64,000 bases of DNA from Anaerobiospirillum thomasii (GCF_900445255.1 NZ_UAPU01000007.1:822001-886000), one strand, 5' to 3'; positions 44,697 through 56,636 are shown, counted from the stretch's first letter. Notes: generated by a model not told the origin, from the letters alone. Program-made: numbers and translations.

Positions 44697-45116
44697 TTAA
44701 AGCACAGCCGCTTTAATTTTATCCATCAGAGCAGCATACTCCTCATCGCTCAGATGCTTTGGAGTGATGCCGGCATCATTGAAGAAGCCACCCCACTGCA
44801 GTGCACCTTCGTATTTTGGAACCATATGCACATGAAAATGCGGCATCTTGTCACCAAAAATACCATAGTTAATCTTATTGGCGCCAAACAGCTCCTTTTG
44901 TGCCTTAGCCACCTTGGCCACATCTGCAAAAAACATATTGCGCTCTTCATCGCTAAGCTCAAATATTTCATTCACATGCTTTTTGCAGGCTACTATGCAG
45001 CGCCCCTTATGATTCTGATCTTTAAACAGATATAAAGTTGAAAATGACAGGTCACAGATCTTTATCATAAGTGACTTTAACTTATCATTTTCTTCACAGT
45101 ACATACAATCAGACAT
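44697..45116 (-). CDS. HIT-family nucleotide hydrolase
   Basis: This histidine-triad protein of 139 residues has the catalytic HFHVH motif near the C-terminus and an N-terminal CMYC pair that, with later histidines, may bind zinc as in many bacterial HIT proteins. Such enzymes cleave AMP from nucleoside phosphoramidates or act on dinucleotides. ATG 45116 is preferred because a GAGG lies 9 bases before it; ATG 45131 is also in frame. It is monocistronic. A specific name such as HinT is not justified. Confidence 0.82.
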   Translation of the reverse strand: MSDCMYCEENDKLKSLMIKICDLSFSTLYLFKDQNHKGRCIVACKKHVNEIFELSDEERNMFFADVAKVAKAQKELFGANKINYGIFGDKMPHFHVHMVPKYEGALQWGGFFNDAGITPKHLSDEEYAALMDKIKAAVL

Positions 45117-45189
45117 TTTATTAAACCTCATACTTCTAATAAAAACTAAAGTGAAGATTTAATCTACCAACACTGACATTATACAACTT

Positions 45190-46143
45190 TTAACTAGAAG
45201 ATTGTGTCAATCCTGTCCTGGTTTTAAAGCCAAGCATGTCTTTGACCTTTTTAAGATCAACTGCAGCTAAACGATACTCTAAAAAATCATAGCGCTTTGT
45301 AGCCTGTGTCAGCTTTAAATAGTCATAGGCCTCGGCAGCATAGCCCTCATCAAGCTTTAAACGAGACAGATAGTAATAGGCATCACAGAGGATCTCAGAT
45401 GCATTGCCCTTGCCTACAGTCACAGCATTGCGCACCCTCTGCATATATTCATTTTCATCTATAAGACCAAGATAGAGCTCTATTACAGAATTGGCAAAGG
45501 CACCCTTGTCTGATGTACAACTGCTGTAACGTTTGGCCATAAGTTCATGAGCCTTACTCTTCCCCAGGGCATTTTTTTCGGCTATATACAGCCATATTAT
45601 TCTGTAAGGGTCATTTTTATCAAATTCATAAAACTGCTTTAGATCTCTTATGGCCATATCATCTTTGCCAGCGTAGATTAAAGATACTCCTCTGTTGATA
45701 TAGGCCCATTTTGAGCCAAGCTCCAGAGCCTGATCAAAGGCATCTACAGCCTCAAGATAACGCCCCTCAAGCGAGAGAAAAAAACCTAAAAGATTATAGG
45801 CATCGGCAAAATCAGGACGCAGCATCAGAGCACTTACAAGCATAGTGCGTGCTGTAGCCTCAAGACCAAGGCTGTCATAAACTGCAGCCAGTGTATAAAG
45901 AGCTGAGGCTCTTTGTGCCTTATCATCAGCTACCTTGTCAAGATAGGTTGAGAGCTTTGAGAGCTCAAGCTCTTTTTGAATGGTAGCCTCTTTATCCTCA
46001 GCCTGTATAAATACATGCGCACGCGGTATGGTAAATTCCTTGTCATACATCCCCCTGTATGCATTGTCGCTGCTGCAGGCACAAAGCAGTACAGATAAGG
46101 CAAGACAGGAGAGTTTGATGCTTTTATTAAACTTTTTTAACAT
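45190..46143 (-). CDS. nlpI: NlpI-like TPR outer-membrane lipoprotein
   Basis: NlpI scaffolds peptidoglycan hydrolases and the protease Prc in the periplasm. It has 317 residues with a lipoprotein signal (lipidated Cys23 in LCAC). TPR repeats follow family sequence closely: AVYDSLGLEATARTMLVSAL, RPDFADAYNLLGFFLSLEGR and RGVSLIYAGKDDMAIRDL. It is slightly longer than E. coli NlpI (294). GGCGGAT lies upstream of ATG 46143. E. coli nlpI lies next to pnp; that gene is not here. Confidence 0.88.
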   Translation of the reverse strand: MLKKFNKSIKLSCLALSVLLCACSSDNAYRGMYDKEFTIPRAHVFIQAEDKEATIQKELELSKLSTYLDKVADDKAQRASALYTLAAVYDSLGLEATARTMLVSALMLRPDFADAYNLLGFFLSLEGRYLEAVDAFDQALELGSKWAYINRGVSLIYAGKDDMAIRDLKQFYEFDKNDPYRIIWLYIAEKNALGKSKAHELMAKRYSSCTSDKGAFANSVIELYLGLIDENEYMQRVRNAVTVGKGNASEILCDAYYYLSRLKLDEGYAAEAYDYLKLTQATKRYDFLEYRLAAVDLKKVKDMLGFKTRTGLTQSSS

Positions 46144-46235
46144 AGTTATCCGCCATAAATTACATATATTTATGCTCTCTATTGTAGCGCAATTGTTCTA
46201 TTTTTTTAAAACTTGAGAATTTTGTTGTAAAAAGA

Positions 46236-46263
46236 TCAAAAAAGGCAGGTATTACCCTGCCTT
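46236..46263 (-). terminator. Terminator after secF
   Basis: Arms AAGGCAGG (46242-46249) and CCTGCCTT (46256-46263) are followed on the minus strand by a T-rich TTTTTTGATC. It lies 25 bases past the secF stop. Confidence 0.85.
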
Positions 46264-46287
46264 GTATACAAAATCATGTTGATGGAG

Positions 46288-47235
46288 CTAGTCCATATAC
46301 TCCATGCCATCTTCGTTTTTCTTATCTACCTTGATAGGAATAAGATTGCGACGCTCAATCTTGAGCAGCAGGGCCCAGGTACTGGCCACATAGATAGAGG
46401 AGATGGTACCAAAGACAATACCTACAGTTAAGGCCAGAGAGAAGCCAAAAATCATCTCACCGCCGAAAATAAGCAGTGACACCACAGTAATAAGTGTAGT
46501 ACCTGAGGTAATAATGGTACGTGATAGTGTCTGTGTCAGTGACACGTCAAAAAGCTCATCCATAGACAGTGTCTGCGGCAGCTTTGAGACATTTTCACGT
46601 ATTCTGTCAAACACCACAATCTTGTCGTTGAGCGAGTAGCCAAGCACAGTAAGCACAGCTGCAAGTACGGTCAGATCATATTCAATCTGCCAGAAGGAGA
46701 AGACGCCCATAACAATAATAACGTCATAGGCCAGAGAGATAACCGCACCTGTGGCCATACGCCACTCAAAACGAAAGGCAATATAGGCCAGAATGGCTAT
46801 AAGTGATACCACAATAGCCAGAACACCGCTCTCTACAAGCTCCTCACCTACAGCAGGACCTACATACTCAGAACGAGACAGATGCACATTTGGATCAATA
46901 GTCTTTGAGGCCTGCATGACCTTGTCGGCCACTACCTGCTGCTCAAGACCCTCTTTTGGAGCTACACGTATAACTACATCACGTGGAGTGCCAAAATGCT
47001 GGGTCACACCCTCTATGCCCACACTGGCATAGGCCTTTCTGACATCGTCAAGATCAACTGGCTGTGTGTACTTGGTCTCAATTACAATACCGCCTGTAAA
47101 ATCAAGACCCCAGTTCAGACCCTTGGTGGACATGGAGACTATAGAGGCAATTACACCTATAAGGCACAGTATCTCAACTATGCCCTTGATTTTCATAAAT
47201 GGAATTACTGTTCCATCTTTAATAAACTGCATCAT
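46288..47235 (-). CDS. secF: SecF, Sec translocon accessory membrane protein
   Basis: SecF works with SecD to pull exported proteins through SecYEG using the proton gradient. Its 315 residues show the FTGGIVIE motif after the first membrane segment, a periplasmic domain and five further membrane segments, with YSLNDKIVVFDRIRENV in the conserved cytoplasmic loop. It starts 13 bases after secD. Two adjacent ATGs (47235, 47232) are equivalent. Confidence 0.96.
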   Translation of the reverse strand: MMQFIKDGTVIPFMKIKGIVEILCLIGVIASIVSMSTKGLNWGLDFTGGIVIETKYTQPVDLDDVRKAYASVGIEGVTQHFGTPRDVVIRVAPKEGLEQQVVADKVMQASKTIDPNVHLSRSEYVGPAVGEELVESGVLAIVVSLIAILAYIAFRFEWRMATGAVISLAYDVIIVMGVFSFWQIEYDLTVLAAVLTVLGYSLNDKIVVFDRIRENVSKLPQTLSMDELFDVSLTQTLSRTIITSGTTLITVVSLLIFGGEMIFGFSLALTVGIVFGTISSIYVASTWALLLKIERRNLIPIKVDKKNEDGMEYMD

Positions 47236-47248
47236 TTATGAAGCGCTC

Positions 47249-49126
47249 CTATATATTAAGCTTCTTAAGATCAGAACGACCGCCCCAGATAATATTTACA
47301 ATGGCACGACAGGCTGTAACTGATGTAAACATGGAGCTGGCCAGACCAATCATCAGCACGAGGGCAAAACCCTTAACCGCACCTGTACCCACCATAAACA
47401 GAATAAAGGCAGTGATAAAGCTGGTTATATTGGAGTCGGCAATGGTGGCAAAAGCCTTGTCATAGCCTAAATTGATAGCCTGCTGCACTGAGCGTCCTCC
47501 GCGCAGCTCTTCACGTATACGCTCATAAATAAGCACGTTGGCATCAATAGCCATACCAAGCGTCAGCACAATACCCGCCATACCAGGCAGGGTCATGGTG
47601 GCACCTGGAATCATGGACATGACACCTACTAAAAGCACCAGGTTAAAGAACAGAGCCAGGTTAGCAATAAAGCCAAATGACTTATAGTAAAGGAACATAA
47701 ATACTGCAAGTATGGCAAAACCATAGAACATGGCGCGCATACCATTGTCAATGTTCTGCTGACCAAGGCTTGGACCTATGGTGCGCTCCTCTACAATCTG
47801 AATAGGAGCAATAAGAGCGCCGGCACGCAGCAACAGTGCCAGGTTGTGAGCCTCTTTTGGTGAATCAAGACCTGTGATTCTAAAGTTTGAGCCCAGACGT
47901 GTCTGAATGGTAGCCACGTTAATTACCTGCTCAATCTTTTTAAATTTAGGCTTGTAGCCAGGCTCACCTATTTTAGGAGCATTAGGATCCTCATCAGGAA
48001 TTACCTTGTACTCAATAAAGTTGGTGGCCATTGGCTTGCCCACATTGTCCTTGGTAAAGTCAGACATAATGGAGCCGCCACGGCTGTCAAGACTGATATT
48101 AACCTGTGGACGGCCGTTTTCATCAGTTGATGAGCTGGCATCCACAATATGATCACCGGTTAAAATAACCTTTTTCTGCAACACTACAGGATAACCGTTC
48201 TTGTCCTGATACAGCTCGTCACCAGCCGGAACGCGACCCTGCATGGCTGCATTGATATCAGCATTTGAATCTACAAGACGGAACTCAAGAGTGGCTGTGG
48301 CACCAAGAATTTCCTTGGCTCTTGCTGTATCCTGAATACCAGGCAGCTCAACTACCACACGCTCTGCACCCTGTCTTTGTACTAAAGGTTCGGCCACACC
48401 AAGCTCATTGACACGGTTTCTGATAATGTTGATGTTCTGATCAACAGCGCTGGTACGTAAAGCAGAGAGCTTCTCCTGTGTCATGTTGGCTCTTACAAAA
48501 TAGTTGTCGCCTCTTTCATAAGCTGTCATGACAAAATCACGGTGATTATTTTTCAAAAGCTCAAGAGCCTTGTCACGAATGGCGGCATCACGGAAGCTTA
48601 CAATTACGCTGTCACCTTCCACTCTGGCACCTGATAGGCGTATATCTGCATTTCTAAGCTCTGTTCTAAAATCAGACACCAGCTGTGTCTTGATCTTCTT
48701 CATGGCCTCATCCATGTCAACTTCCATCAGGAAGTGCACACCACCACGCAGATCAAGACCAAGCTTTAATGGCTGCATGCCAAGTGATCTCATCCAGGCT
48801 GGAGTGGCCGGAGCCAGATTCAGAGCAGTAATATATCTTTCACCCATTAAATCCTGAACCATGTCTTTTGCCAGGATCTGCTCTGATGTTGCTTTAAAAC
48901 GGATTAGAAGTGAATTGCCGTTAAATTCGTAGTCAGCCTGTATATTCTTGTTTTCAAGGAAGGTCTGAATCTTTGTTGCATCGTCTGCTGTAAGCTCTGT
49001 ACTGCCTGTTCCTGATACCTGCAGAGCCGGATCCTCTCCGTAAAGATTTGGCAGTGCATAGAAGAATCCCACGGCTATAACCAAAAAGACAAGGATATTC
49101 TTCCACAAAGGAAATTTGTTTAACAC
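47249..49126 (-). CDS. secD: SecD, Sec translocon accessory membrane protein
   Basis: SecD is the larger half of the SecDF pair. Its 625 residues have an N-terminal membrane segment, the GLDLRGGVHFLMEVD motif, a large periplasmic domain and the C-terminal membrane bundle with DANVLIYERIREELRGGRS. The length matches E. coli (615). The start codon is GTG 49126 with only a weak ribosome binding site. A terminator-like hairpin lies between yajC and this gene. Confidence 0.95.
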   Translation of the reverse strand: MLNKFPLWKNILVFLVIAVGFFYALPNLYGEDPALQVSGTGSTELTADDATKIQTFLENKNIQADYEFNGNSLLIRFKATSEQILAKDMVQDLMGERYITALNLAPATPAWMRSLGMQPLKLGLDLRGGVHFLMEVDMDEAMKKIKTQLVSDFRTELRNADIRLSGARVEGDSVIVSFRDAAIRDKALELLKNNHRDFVMTAYERGDNYFVRANMTQEKLSALRTSAVDQNINIIRNRVNELGVAEPLVQRQGAERVVVELPGIQDTARAKEILGATATLEFRLVDSNADINAAMQGRVPAGDELYQDKNGYPVVLQKKVILTGDHIVDASSSTDENGRPQVNISLDSRGGSIMSDFTKDNVGKPMATNFIEYKVIPDEDPNAPKIGEPGYKPKFKKIEQVINVATIQTRLGSNFRITGLDSPKEAHNLALLLRAGALIAPIQIVEERTIGPSLGQQNIDNGMRAMFYGFAILAVFMFLYYKSFGFIANLALFFNLVLLVGVMSMIPGATMTLPGMAGIVLTLGMAIDANVLIYERIREELRGGRSVQQAINLGYDKAFATIADSNITSFITAFILFMVGTGAVKGFALVLMIGLASSMFTSVTACRAIVNIIWGGRSDLKKLNI

Positions 49127-49152
49127 TTTTATAATCTCAATTGCTTTTAAAG

Positions 49153-49177
49153 AAAAAAGCCACAGTTAATCTGTGGC
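49153..49177 (-). terminator. Terminator-like hairpin between yajC and secD
   Basis: Arms GCCACAG (49159-49165) and CTGTGGC (49171-49177) are followed on the minus strand by six T. It lies 18 bases after the yajC stop and 27 bases before the secD start, inside the expected operon, so it should act as an attenuator. Confidence 0.8.
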
Positions 49178-49195
49178 ATAGCTGTATCTGATTTT

Positions 49196-49540
49196 TTACT
49201 TGTCGTTAGTAGCAACCAAGGTACCCTTTGGCAGAACAGCAGCAATGTAATTGCGTCTTATCTGCATGGTAAAGCCTTCACTTACTGACATAAGAACATA
49301 CTCTTTGTTGTCAGGAAGCTTTGTGATCTTGCCTGCTATACCACCTGCGGTTAAAACTTCATCTCCTACAGCCAGGTTGTTTAAAAGATTCTGCATCTCC
49401 TTGCGCTTTTTGTTGTTTGGTCGCATTACAAAGAAGTAAACTGCAATCATACACATTGCAATTACAATCATCATCTGCATGTCGCCACCTGCGGCAGGAG
49501 CTGCTCCACCCTCGGCATAGGCCTTTGAAATAATATCCAT
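49196..49540 (-). CDS. yajC: YajC, SecDF-associated membrane subunit
   Basis: This small single-span protein of 114 residues has a membrane segment at about 20-38 (MQMMIVIAMCMIAVYFFVM), followed by the family sequence RPNNKKRKEMQNLLNNLAVGDEVLTAGGIAGKI. YajC binds SecDF in the holotranslocon. AAAGGA precedes ATG 49540. The order tgt-yajC-secD-secF is widely conserved. Confidence 0.94.
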   Translation of the reverse strand: MDIISKAYAEGGAAPAAGGDMQMMIVIAMCMIAVYFFVMRPNNKKRKEMQNLLNNLAVGDEVLTAGGIAGKITKLPDNKEYVLMSVSEGFTMQIRRNYIAAVLPKGTLVATNDK

Positions 49541-49573
49541 ATCTAGTTTCCTTTAATGTTTTGTTGTTTCAAA

Positions 49574-51810
<2,237 letters not shown>

Positions 51811-52083
51811 TTAATTGAATTTATTCAAGAGCTCACACTTAAAATTACAGACAATAAAATACACTGTCAGATGTTCTCATGCACACTTTTCTTGATTTTG
51901 CAAAAGATAGGAAGGCCCTTTTCAGATGAACAATTGTACAGAATTTTTACAGCTTTCACCACACACATATAATTGATTGTCAAAGGGCGCCCCTCCTTTT
52001 GACAACAAAGCTATGACACACTCTGCGCCTGCAGCCTGCCCTTTATTTTATATGGCAGACTGACACATGCAACATCTTAAGGA

Positions 52084-53742
52084 CTAAATATAATATTTTC
52101 TGTCAAAGAGCTTTAAAAACAGATTAAATGAGGTTTCAAGCAGATCGGAGCTTTTTTGTATAACCACACTCTTTTTTATAAGATCCTCAATGGCATTGAC
52201 ATTAATGCCTATGCCATAGATCTCAACATTGTTTTTCTCAAGTGCATCAAGAGCCTCCTGTGCCCGTGAAATACTGTCAGGTATACCATCGGTTATAACT
52301 ATGACAATATTGCGCGAGCGCTGCTGCATATCAAAAAGCCGCATTGCATGCCACAGTGCCTGCGCAAGAGGCGTAGAGCCACGCGGCTTTTGATCAAAGC
52401 GTGAGGCCACTACACTTGCACTTTCCTTAAAGGACAAAGCTGTCTCATACTCACTGTTAACCCCTGGAAAATAGGTAACACCCAGATCAAGATCCTCAAA
52501 GCCCTCAAGAGACAGAGCGATGGAGAGCGCACATTCACAGGCCATCTGCGCTCTGCTTTGCTCACAGCTGTCCTGACAGAGCATAGAGCCTGAAACATCA
52601 ACTAAAAGCTGTATGCATGTATCAAAATCGGCTATATACTCCTTTTTTAAAAACACGCGCTGATAGCCATAGCGTATAAAAGGCACTCTTTTGACATTTA
52701 TCTTACGCCCACGCAGTGCAGTACTTCTTAAATCCTCCTTAAGCCCCATAATGCGTCTTACAAGAGCACTTCTGCTTTTAACCGTATTTTTTAAAACCTT
52801 ATGCTTAAATTCACTGTCACCATCGGCACTTATGCTCTGTCCTATAAGACCAAAATCATCACGCGATGAGGTGTTCTCATCAAACTCTTCATTTAAAAGA
52901 TACTCAAGAGGCCGCATAATAGCAGGAACTGTGTTCTTAGTGCTGCTATCCTCAATACTCTCAATATACTTTTTAAAATCATCAAGCTCCCGGGTAGTTA
53001 CAATGGCAGCGCCGCCTTTGCCATCTGCACTGTCCTCATCTGACAGAGCAGAGCCTGCACAGCTCTCCTGAGCATTGCTCTCTTCTCTATCTTTGTCTGT
53101 AAGCTGCCTTTCATCATCCATAGCATAAGAGCCAAACAGCGCATAGACTTTTTTACTTAGCACATAGATATCCTCTGTAGCACAGCTTTTCACCCCTGAA
53201 CTTACAAGGCAGTCAAGATCATAGGCAAGATGAGAAAGCCCCCTGTCCTTTAAACTTGAAAGTGCTATATTAAGATAGGCATTTAAATCAAAGCCCTGAA
53301 AGCGCACCGAGCTTAAAATACTAAGATACGTTAAAATCACACAGATATCAGATGATCTTTTAACAAATAAAGCAAAGTCAGACTCACTTTCAAGCAGAGA
53401 CAGGCGCAGATCTCTTAAATTCTCATAAACACCTATAAAGTGCCTGCCAATAAGCCTTTCAACCCTGGCATCCTCAAGCACATTAAAGATATGAAAAAAC
53501 ACACTGCCCTGCCTGTGGGCCTTTTTTATGCATTTAAAATCGCTATAGCGTATATGCGAGGCCTCATGGGCCAGATAGGCAAAGGCCAGGGTACTTACAT
53601 AATCATCATCAAGATGTAATCTTGGAATGGTTATACTTTTGCCGTCGGTAAAAGCCCTGTCACCCTGCATTTTTACCTCTACCCCGAATAAACCTGAATA
53701 ATTGCTGACAATAAGCGGCAGTGTCTGTTTTTTATAGCGCAT
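52084..53742 (-). CDS. VWA-domain protein with N-terminal HExxH zincin-like region
   Basis: This 552-residue protein combines two parts. Residues 40-100 have HEASH (59-63), a zincin HExxH, followed about 24 residues later by NVLEDARVERLI, a possible third metal ligand. The C-terminal ~200 residues are a von Willebrand A domain with MIDAS DVSGS (near 385), the Thr in RGSTPLAQAL and the Asp in VITDGIPDS. A Ser/Asp/Glu-rich low-complexity section links them. Similar proteins (CobT-like) usually work with a MoxR-type AAA+ ATPase; none is adjacent. ATG 53742 is chosen because AGGAG lies 7 bases upstream. The role is unknown. Confidence 0.8.
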   Translation of the reverse strand: MRYKKQTLPLIVSNYSGLFGVEVKMQGDRAFTDGKSITIPRLHLDDDYVSTLAFAYLAHEASHIRYSDFKCIKKAHRQGSVFFHIFNVLEDARVERLIGRHFIGVYENLRDLRLSLLESESDFALFVKRSSDICVILTYLSILSSVRFQGFDLNAYLNIALSSLKDRGLSHLAYDLDCLVSSGVKSCATEDIYVLSKKVYALFGSYAMDDERQLTDKDREESNAQESCAGSALSDEDSADGKGGAAIVTTRELDDFKKYIESIEDSSTKNTVPAIMRPLEYLLNEEFDENTSSRDDFGLIGQSISADGDSEFKHKVLKNTVKSRSALVRRIMGLKEDLRSTALRGRKINVKRVPFIRYGYQRVFLKKEYIADFDTCIQLLVDVSGSMLCQDSCEQSRAQMACECALSIALSLEGFEDLDLGVTYFPGVNSEYETALSFKESASVVASRFDQKPRGSTPLAQALWHAMRLFDMQQRSRNIVIVITDGIPDSISRAQEALDALEKNNVEIYGIGINVNAIEDLIKKSVVIQKSSDLLETSFNLFLKLFDRKYYI

Positions 53743-54062
53743 AGTAAACTCCTGCATCTATTGTCTCTTTTTAAAACAGCCCTGTCCTATGCCATAAGCT
53801 ACAGTCAAAAGAGTATTTAAAAAAAACAATGCAACATACTGTTTTATAAATTTTTTTTCTTTTTATTCTTTTTTTAAAGATAAAGTTTTTCTACACACTC
53901 AAGCTCAAAAGATACAAAAGTACTGCTTTAAGTCAGAGCTTTTTGACACTATGTCCTGCTCTGTTTTTATTTACATACAAGATAAGATTTATAATGTTCT
54001 ATTTGTTTTTAGGTAAGGTTAAATTAGGCTATAATAAATTAAATTTAACTTGGACTTGCAAT
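53743..54062. other. Divergent intergenic region between the VWA gene and lapC
   Basis: About 320 A/T-rich bases with long T and A runs. A TATAAT at 54030-54035 is the likely lapC -10. An open frame from 53943 runs into lapC but has no ribosome binding site or family similarity before 54063. Confidence 0.45.
54030..54035 (+). promoter_or_regulatory. Candidate -10 box of lapC-cnoX
   Basis: TATAAT lies 28 bases upstream of the chosen lapC ATG. The -35 is poor. Its position inside the longer open frame supports the start at 54063. Confidence 0.4.
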
Positions 54063-55793
54063 ATGACAGATACAGATAAGGTAAGTTTCCTTACTAAAAC
54101 CGCATATAAAGAGCAGGTGGCACGCTCTAATGCCTGGGGCCATCATTTTTTATTCCTAAATATCATTCTGGCCCTAGTAAGCTCCTTTACCTATGTCTAT
54201 GCAGCTCCGTCAACTTCATCTTTTCTGTCATTTTTCTATCTTGCTGTAACCTATTTAGGTCACACCAGCTTTTTATGCTTTATTGCCTATCTGGTCATTT
54301 TCTTTCCATTGTCATTTATAGGCAACTTTCGCTACTACCGTGTTTTTTCTGTCATCATAGCCATACTGCTGCACACCATATTGCTCTTTGATTTAAAGCT
54401 CTATCTGACTGTAAAAATCCATCTTAGTCTGTCTGCTTTAAATCTTATGTTTACAGGCCTTGATTTTAATACAGGCCTTAACTACAACTTTTTATATCTG
54501 GCCATTCCTCTTGTCATAGTGCTGCAGCTTATCTTTTCCAAGCTCACCACACGCTATCTGTACAGAGGCAAACATAATCTGTCTATAAAAATCATAGTGC
54601 TGGCTTTAACCGCATCCTTTATTGCCTCACACTCAATGCATATCTGGGCTGATGTCAGATCCTATGAAAAGATCACAGCACTGCGCTCCACCTTCCCTCT
54701 GCACTATCCAATGACAGCCAGATCGTTCCTTTTAAGTCACGGCTATATCAAGGACAATGAGCTCAAAGACGATGCTCCAGGCACAGCCATCGTCTATCCA
54801 CTTGAGACAATTGAAAGCAAAGATCTAATCGAGCCTGTCAATATTATCTCCATAAGTCTCAATGGCCTGACCCACGATCTTATGGATTCTAAAAACACAC
54901 CATATCTTGATGCGCTCAAATCACAGTCTTTATACTTTGATAACTTCTATCTGCCATATAACAATCTGTCAGATAATATCTTCTCTGCAGCCTACGGTCT
55001 GCCTGTATCCTACAGAGCAAGTATTATCAAAAACAGCATCAGTCCAGTGCTGCTCTCCAAGATGCACTCTTATGAGTATTTAAGCAAAGTCTTTATCTCA
55101 TCACCAAAATATGGTGAACTGCAAAAAGCTGTCAACAGCACAGGTTTAAGACAGGCACAGGCCCAAACCTATGCCTCTGACTATCTGGCCATACGCGCAG
55201 CCTCAGATTACATACAGTCATGGGATGAGGATCGTACCCATAATCTTTATATTATGCTCAACGATTCTTTAAAGCCTGGTATAAGCAAAGACGGTATTAA
55301 AGCCAGAATTGCCCAGTCAGACAAAAGTATTAAAACTTTGGTTGAGAATATTAAAAACTCGGCTATAGGCCACAATACCATTATCATAATTACTGCCATG
55401 CAGGGTCAGACTGTCAAAAAGAGCAGAACCATCTATGATAGAAAGGCTCAGCGTGTACCTCTGTTTATCATCTATCCTGATAACAGACATACAGGTATTG
55501 TAAGTGAACTTGCCACTACCTATGATCTCTCGCCTACTATTCTTAGCGAGTGTTTTTTAGTTGAAAATGCCTCATCCTCATACAGCGTAGGCTATGACTT
55601 AAATGCCCTGCCTGATCGTGAGTTTTTAATCTTTGACCGCCCAGAGCTTTTACTTGTAAGCAAAGACTATATAACTGTCTATATGGAATCAGGTCAGAGT
55701 TATGTTCAAAAGGATGACAAAAAGATACAGGTCAAAGCCAATCTTGAAAATCTCATTCAGGCTATGATAATTTTAAACAGATTTAAAGAATAG
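54063..55793 (+). CDS. lapC: LapC (YejM/PbgA), inner-membrane regulator of lipopolysaccharide synthesis
   Basis: LapC senses lipopolysaccharide in the inner membrane and controls LpxC turnover through LapB and FtsH. It has 576 residues (E. coli 586): five membrane segments in the first ~190 residues, starting SNAWGHHFLFLNIILALVSS, then the linker FIASHSMHIWADVRSYEKIT with LHYPMTARSFLLSHG, nearly matching E. coli, and a periplasmic sulfatase-like domain from about 235. The membrane-plus-sulfatase architecture and linker motif support YejM over other sulfatases. ATG 54063 is chosen by alignment and promoter position. cnoX follows after 9 bases. Confidence 0.88.
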   Translation: MTDTDKVSFLTKTAYKEQVARSNAWGHHFLFLNIILALVSSFTYVYAAPSTSSFLSFFYLAVTYLGHTSFLCFIAYLVIFFPLSFIGNFRYYRVFSVIIAILLHTILLFDLKLYLTVKIHLSLSALNLMFTGLDFNTGLNYNFLYLAIPLVIVLQLIFSKLTTRYLYRGKHNLSIKIIVLALTASFIASHSMHIWADVRSYEKITALRSTFPLHYPMTARSFLLSHGYIKDNELKDDAPGTAIVYPLETIESKDLIEPVNIISISLNGLTHDLMDSKNTPYLDALKSQSLYFDNFYLPYNNLSDNIFSAAYGLPVSYRASIIKNSISPVLLSKMHSYEYLSKVFISSPKYGELQKAVNSTGLRQAQAQTYASDYLAIRAASDYIQSWDEDRTHNLYIMLNDSLKPGISKDGIKARIAQSDKSIKTLVENIKNSAIGHNTIIIITAMQGQTVKKSRTIYDRKAQRVPLFIIYPDNRHTGIVSELATTYDLSPTILSECFLVENASSSYSVGYDLNALPDREFLIFDRPELLLVSKDYITVYMESGQSYVQKDDKKIQVKANLENLIQAMIILNRFKE

Positions 55794-55802
55794 GAAGCTA
55801 AA

Positions 55803-56636
55803 ATGCAACTTACTGAACACAACATTAAAAATATTGTTTTTGAAGAGTCTATGCACAAAGCCGTCTTTGTGTACTTCTATCAGGACGTGCCAGAGTGTGC
55901 TGCAACCACACAGGCTTTAACCTCACAGATTGGCGAGAACAATGCCTATGTCAGCCTGGTTATGGCCAATATTGAGACTCAAATCTCACAGGCTCTTGCC
56001 ATGCAACTTGGCCTGCGCGGTGTGCCTGCTGTACTTATCTTTAAAAACGGTCAACCGGTTGATGCCATGCAGGGCGATAAAATAGCCGATGATCTGCCAG
56101 CCATACTGCAAAAATATATGCCATCAGAGGCTGAGCTTTTAATGCGTCAGGCTCTTGAGGCTCAGGAACAGGACAGACTGTCAGATGCCATCACTCTGTG
56201 CGCCAAAGCCTATGAGCTAGATGACAGCCTTGAGATTAAACATACACTAGCCCATATGTACATCAGGGCCAAGAATCTTGATATGGCACAGAAGCTTCTT
56301 GATACTGCAGGACGTGAGGAAAAGGAAAGTCAGGAGTATATGGATCTTGTAAGCGCCCTGACCCTGGCTCAGAAGGCTCAAAGCTCACCTGCCATACTTG
56401 AGCTTGAGGACAAGCACAAAGCCAATCCTGACGATATTGCCACCCTTACAGCTCTGGCCATTGCCTATAAGGATGCAGGCAAACTAAAGGCTGCCCTTGA
56501 GCTTTTATATGAATATCTTAAAAAGGATCTGTCACAGGCTGAGGTCAAGCAGACCTTCCTTGATATTCTTAGCACCATATCAGGTGACCCTCTGCAAAAT
56601 GAGTACAGACGCAAGCTCTACACTCTTATGTACTAG
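55803..56636 (+). CDS. cnoX: CnoX (YbbN), thioredoxin-fold/TPR chaperedoxin
   Basis: CnoX protects proteins from oxidation damage and passes clients to GroEL or DnaK. Its 277 residues are a thioredoxin fold (1-110, with GLRGVPAVLIFKNGQPVDAM) followed by TPR-like helices. The active site has a single cysteine, VPECAATT (Cys32), not CxxC, so it cannot act as a normal thioredoxin reductant. The length and domain order match E. coli YbbN (284). AGGAAG lies before ATG 55803. It is co-transcribed with lapC. Confidence 0.88.
   Translation: MQLTEHNIKNIVFEESMHKAVFVYFYQDVPECAATTQALTSQIGENNAYVSLVMANIETQISQALAMQLGLRGVPAVLIFKNGQPVDAMQGDKIADDLPAILQKYMPSEAELLMRQALEAQEQDRLSDAITLCAKAYELDDSLEIKHTLAHMYIRAKNLDMAQKLLDTAGREEKESQEYMDLVSALTLAQKAQSSPAILELEDKHKANPDDIATLTALAIAYKDAGKLKAALELLYEYLKKDLSQAEVKQTFLDILSTISGDPLQNEYRRKLYTLMY

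Noticed and set aside
51811-52083. Possible preQ1 riboswitch upstream of queA
   Set aside because: No aptamer-like stem with the expected A-rich tail was found. The one notable hairpin (51977-52005) lacks the conserved features and is distant.
53943-54062. N-terminal extension of LapC
   Set aside because: It overlaps a likely -10 box, has no ribosome binding site, and the LapC alignment begins at 54063.
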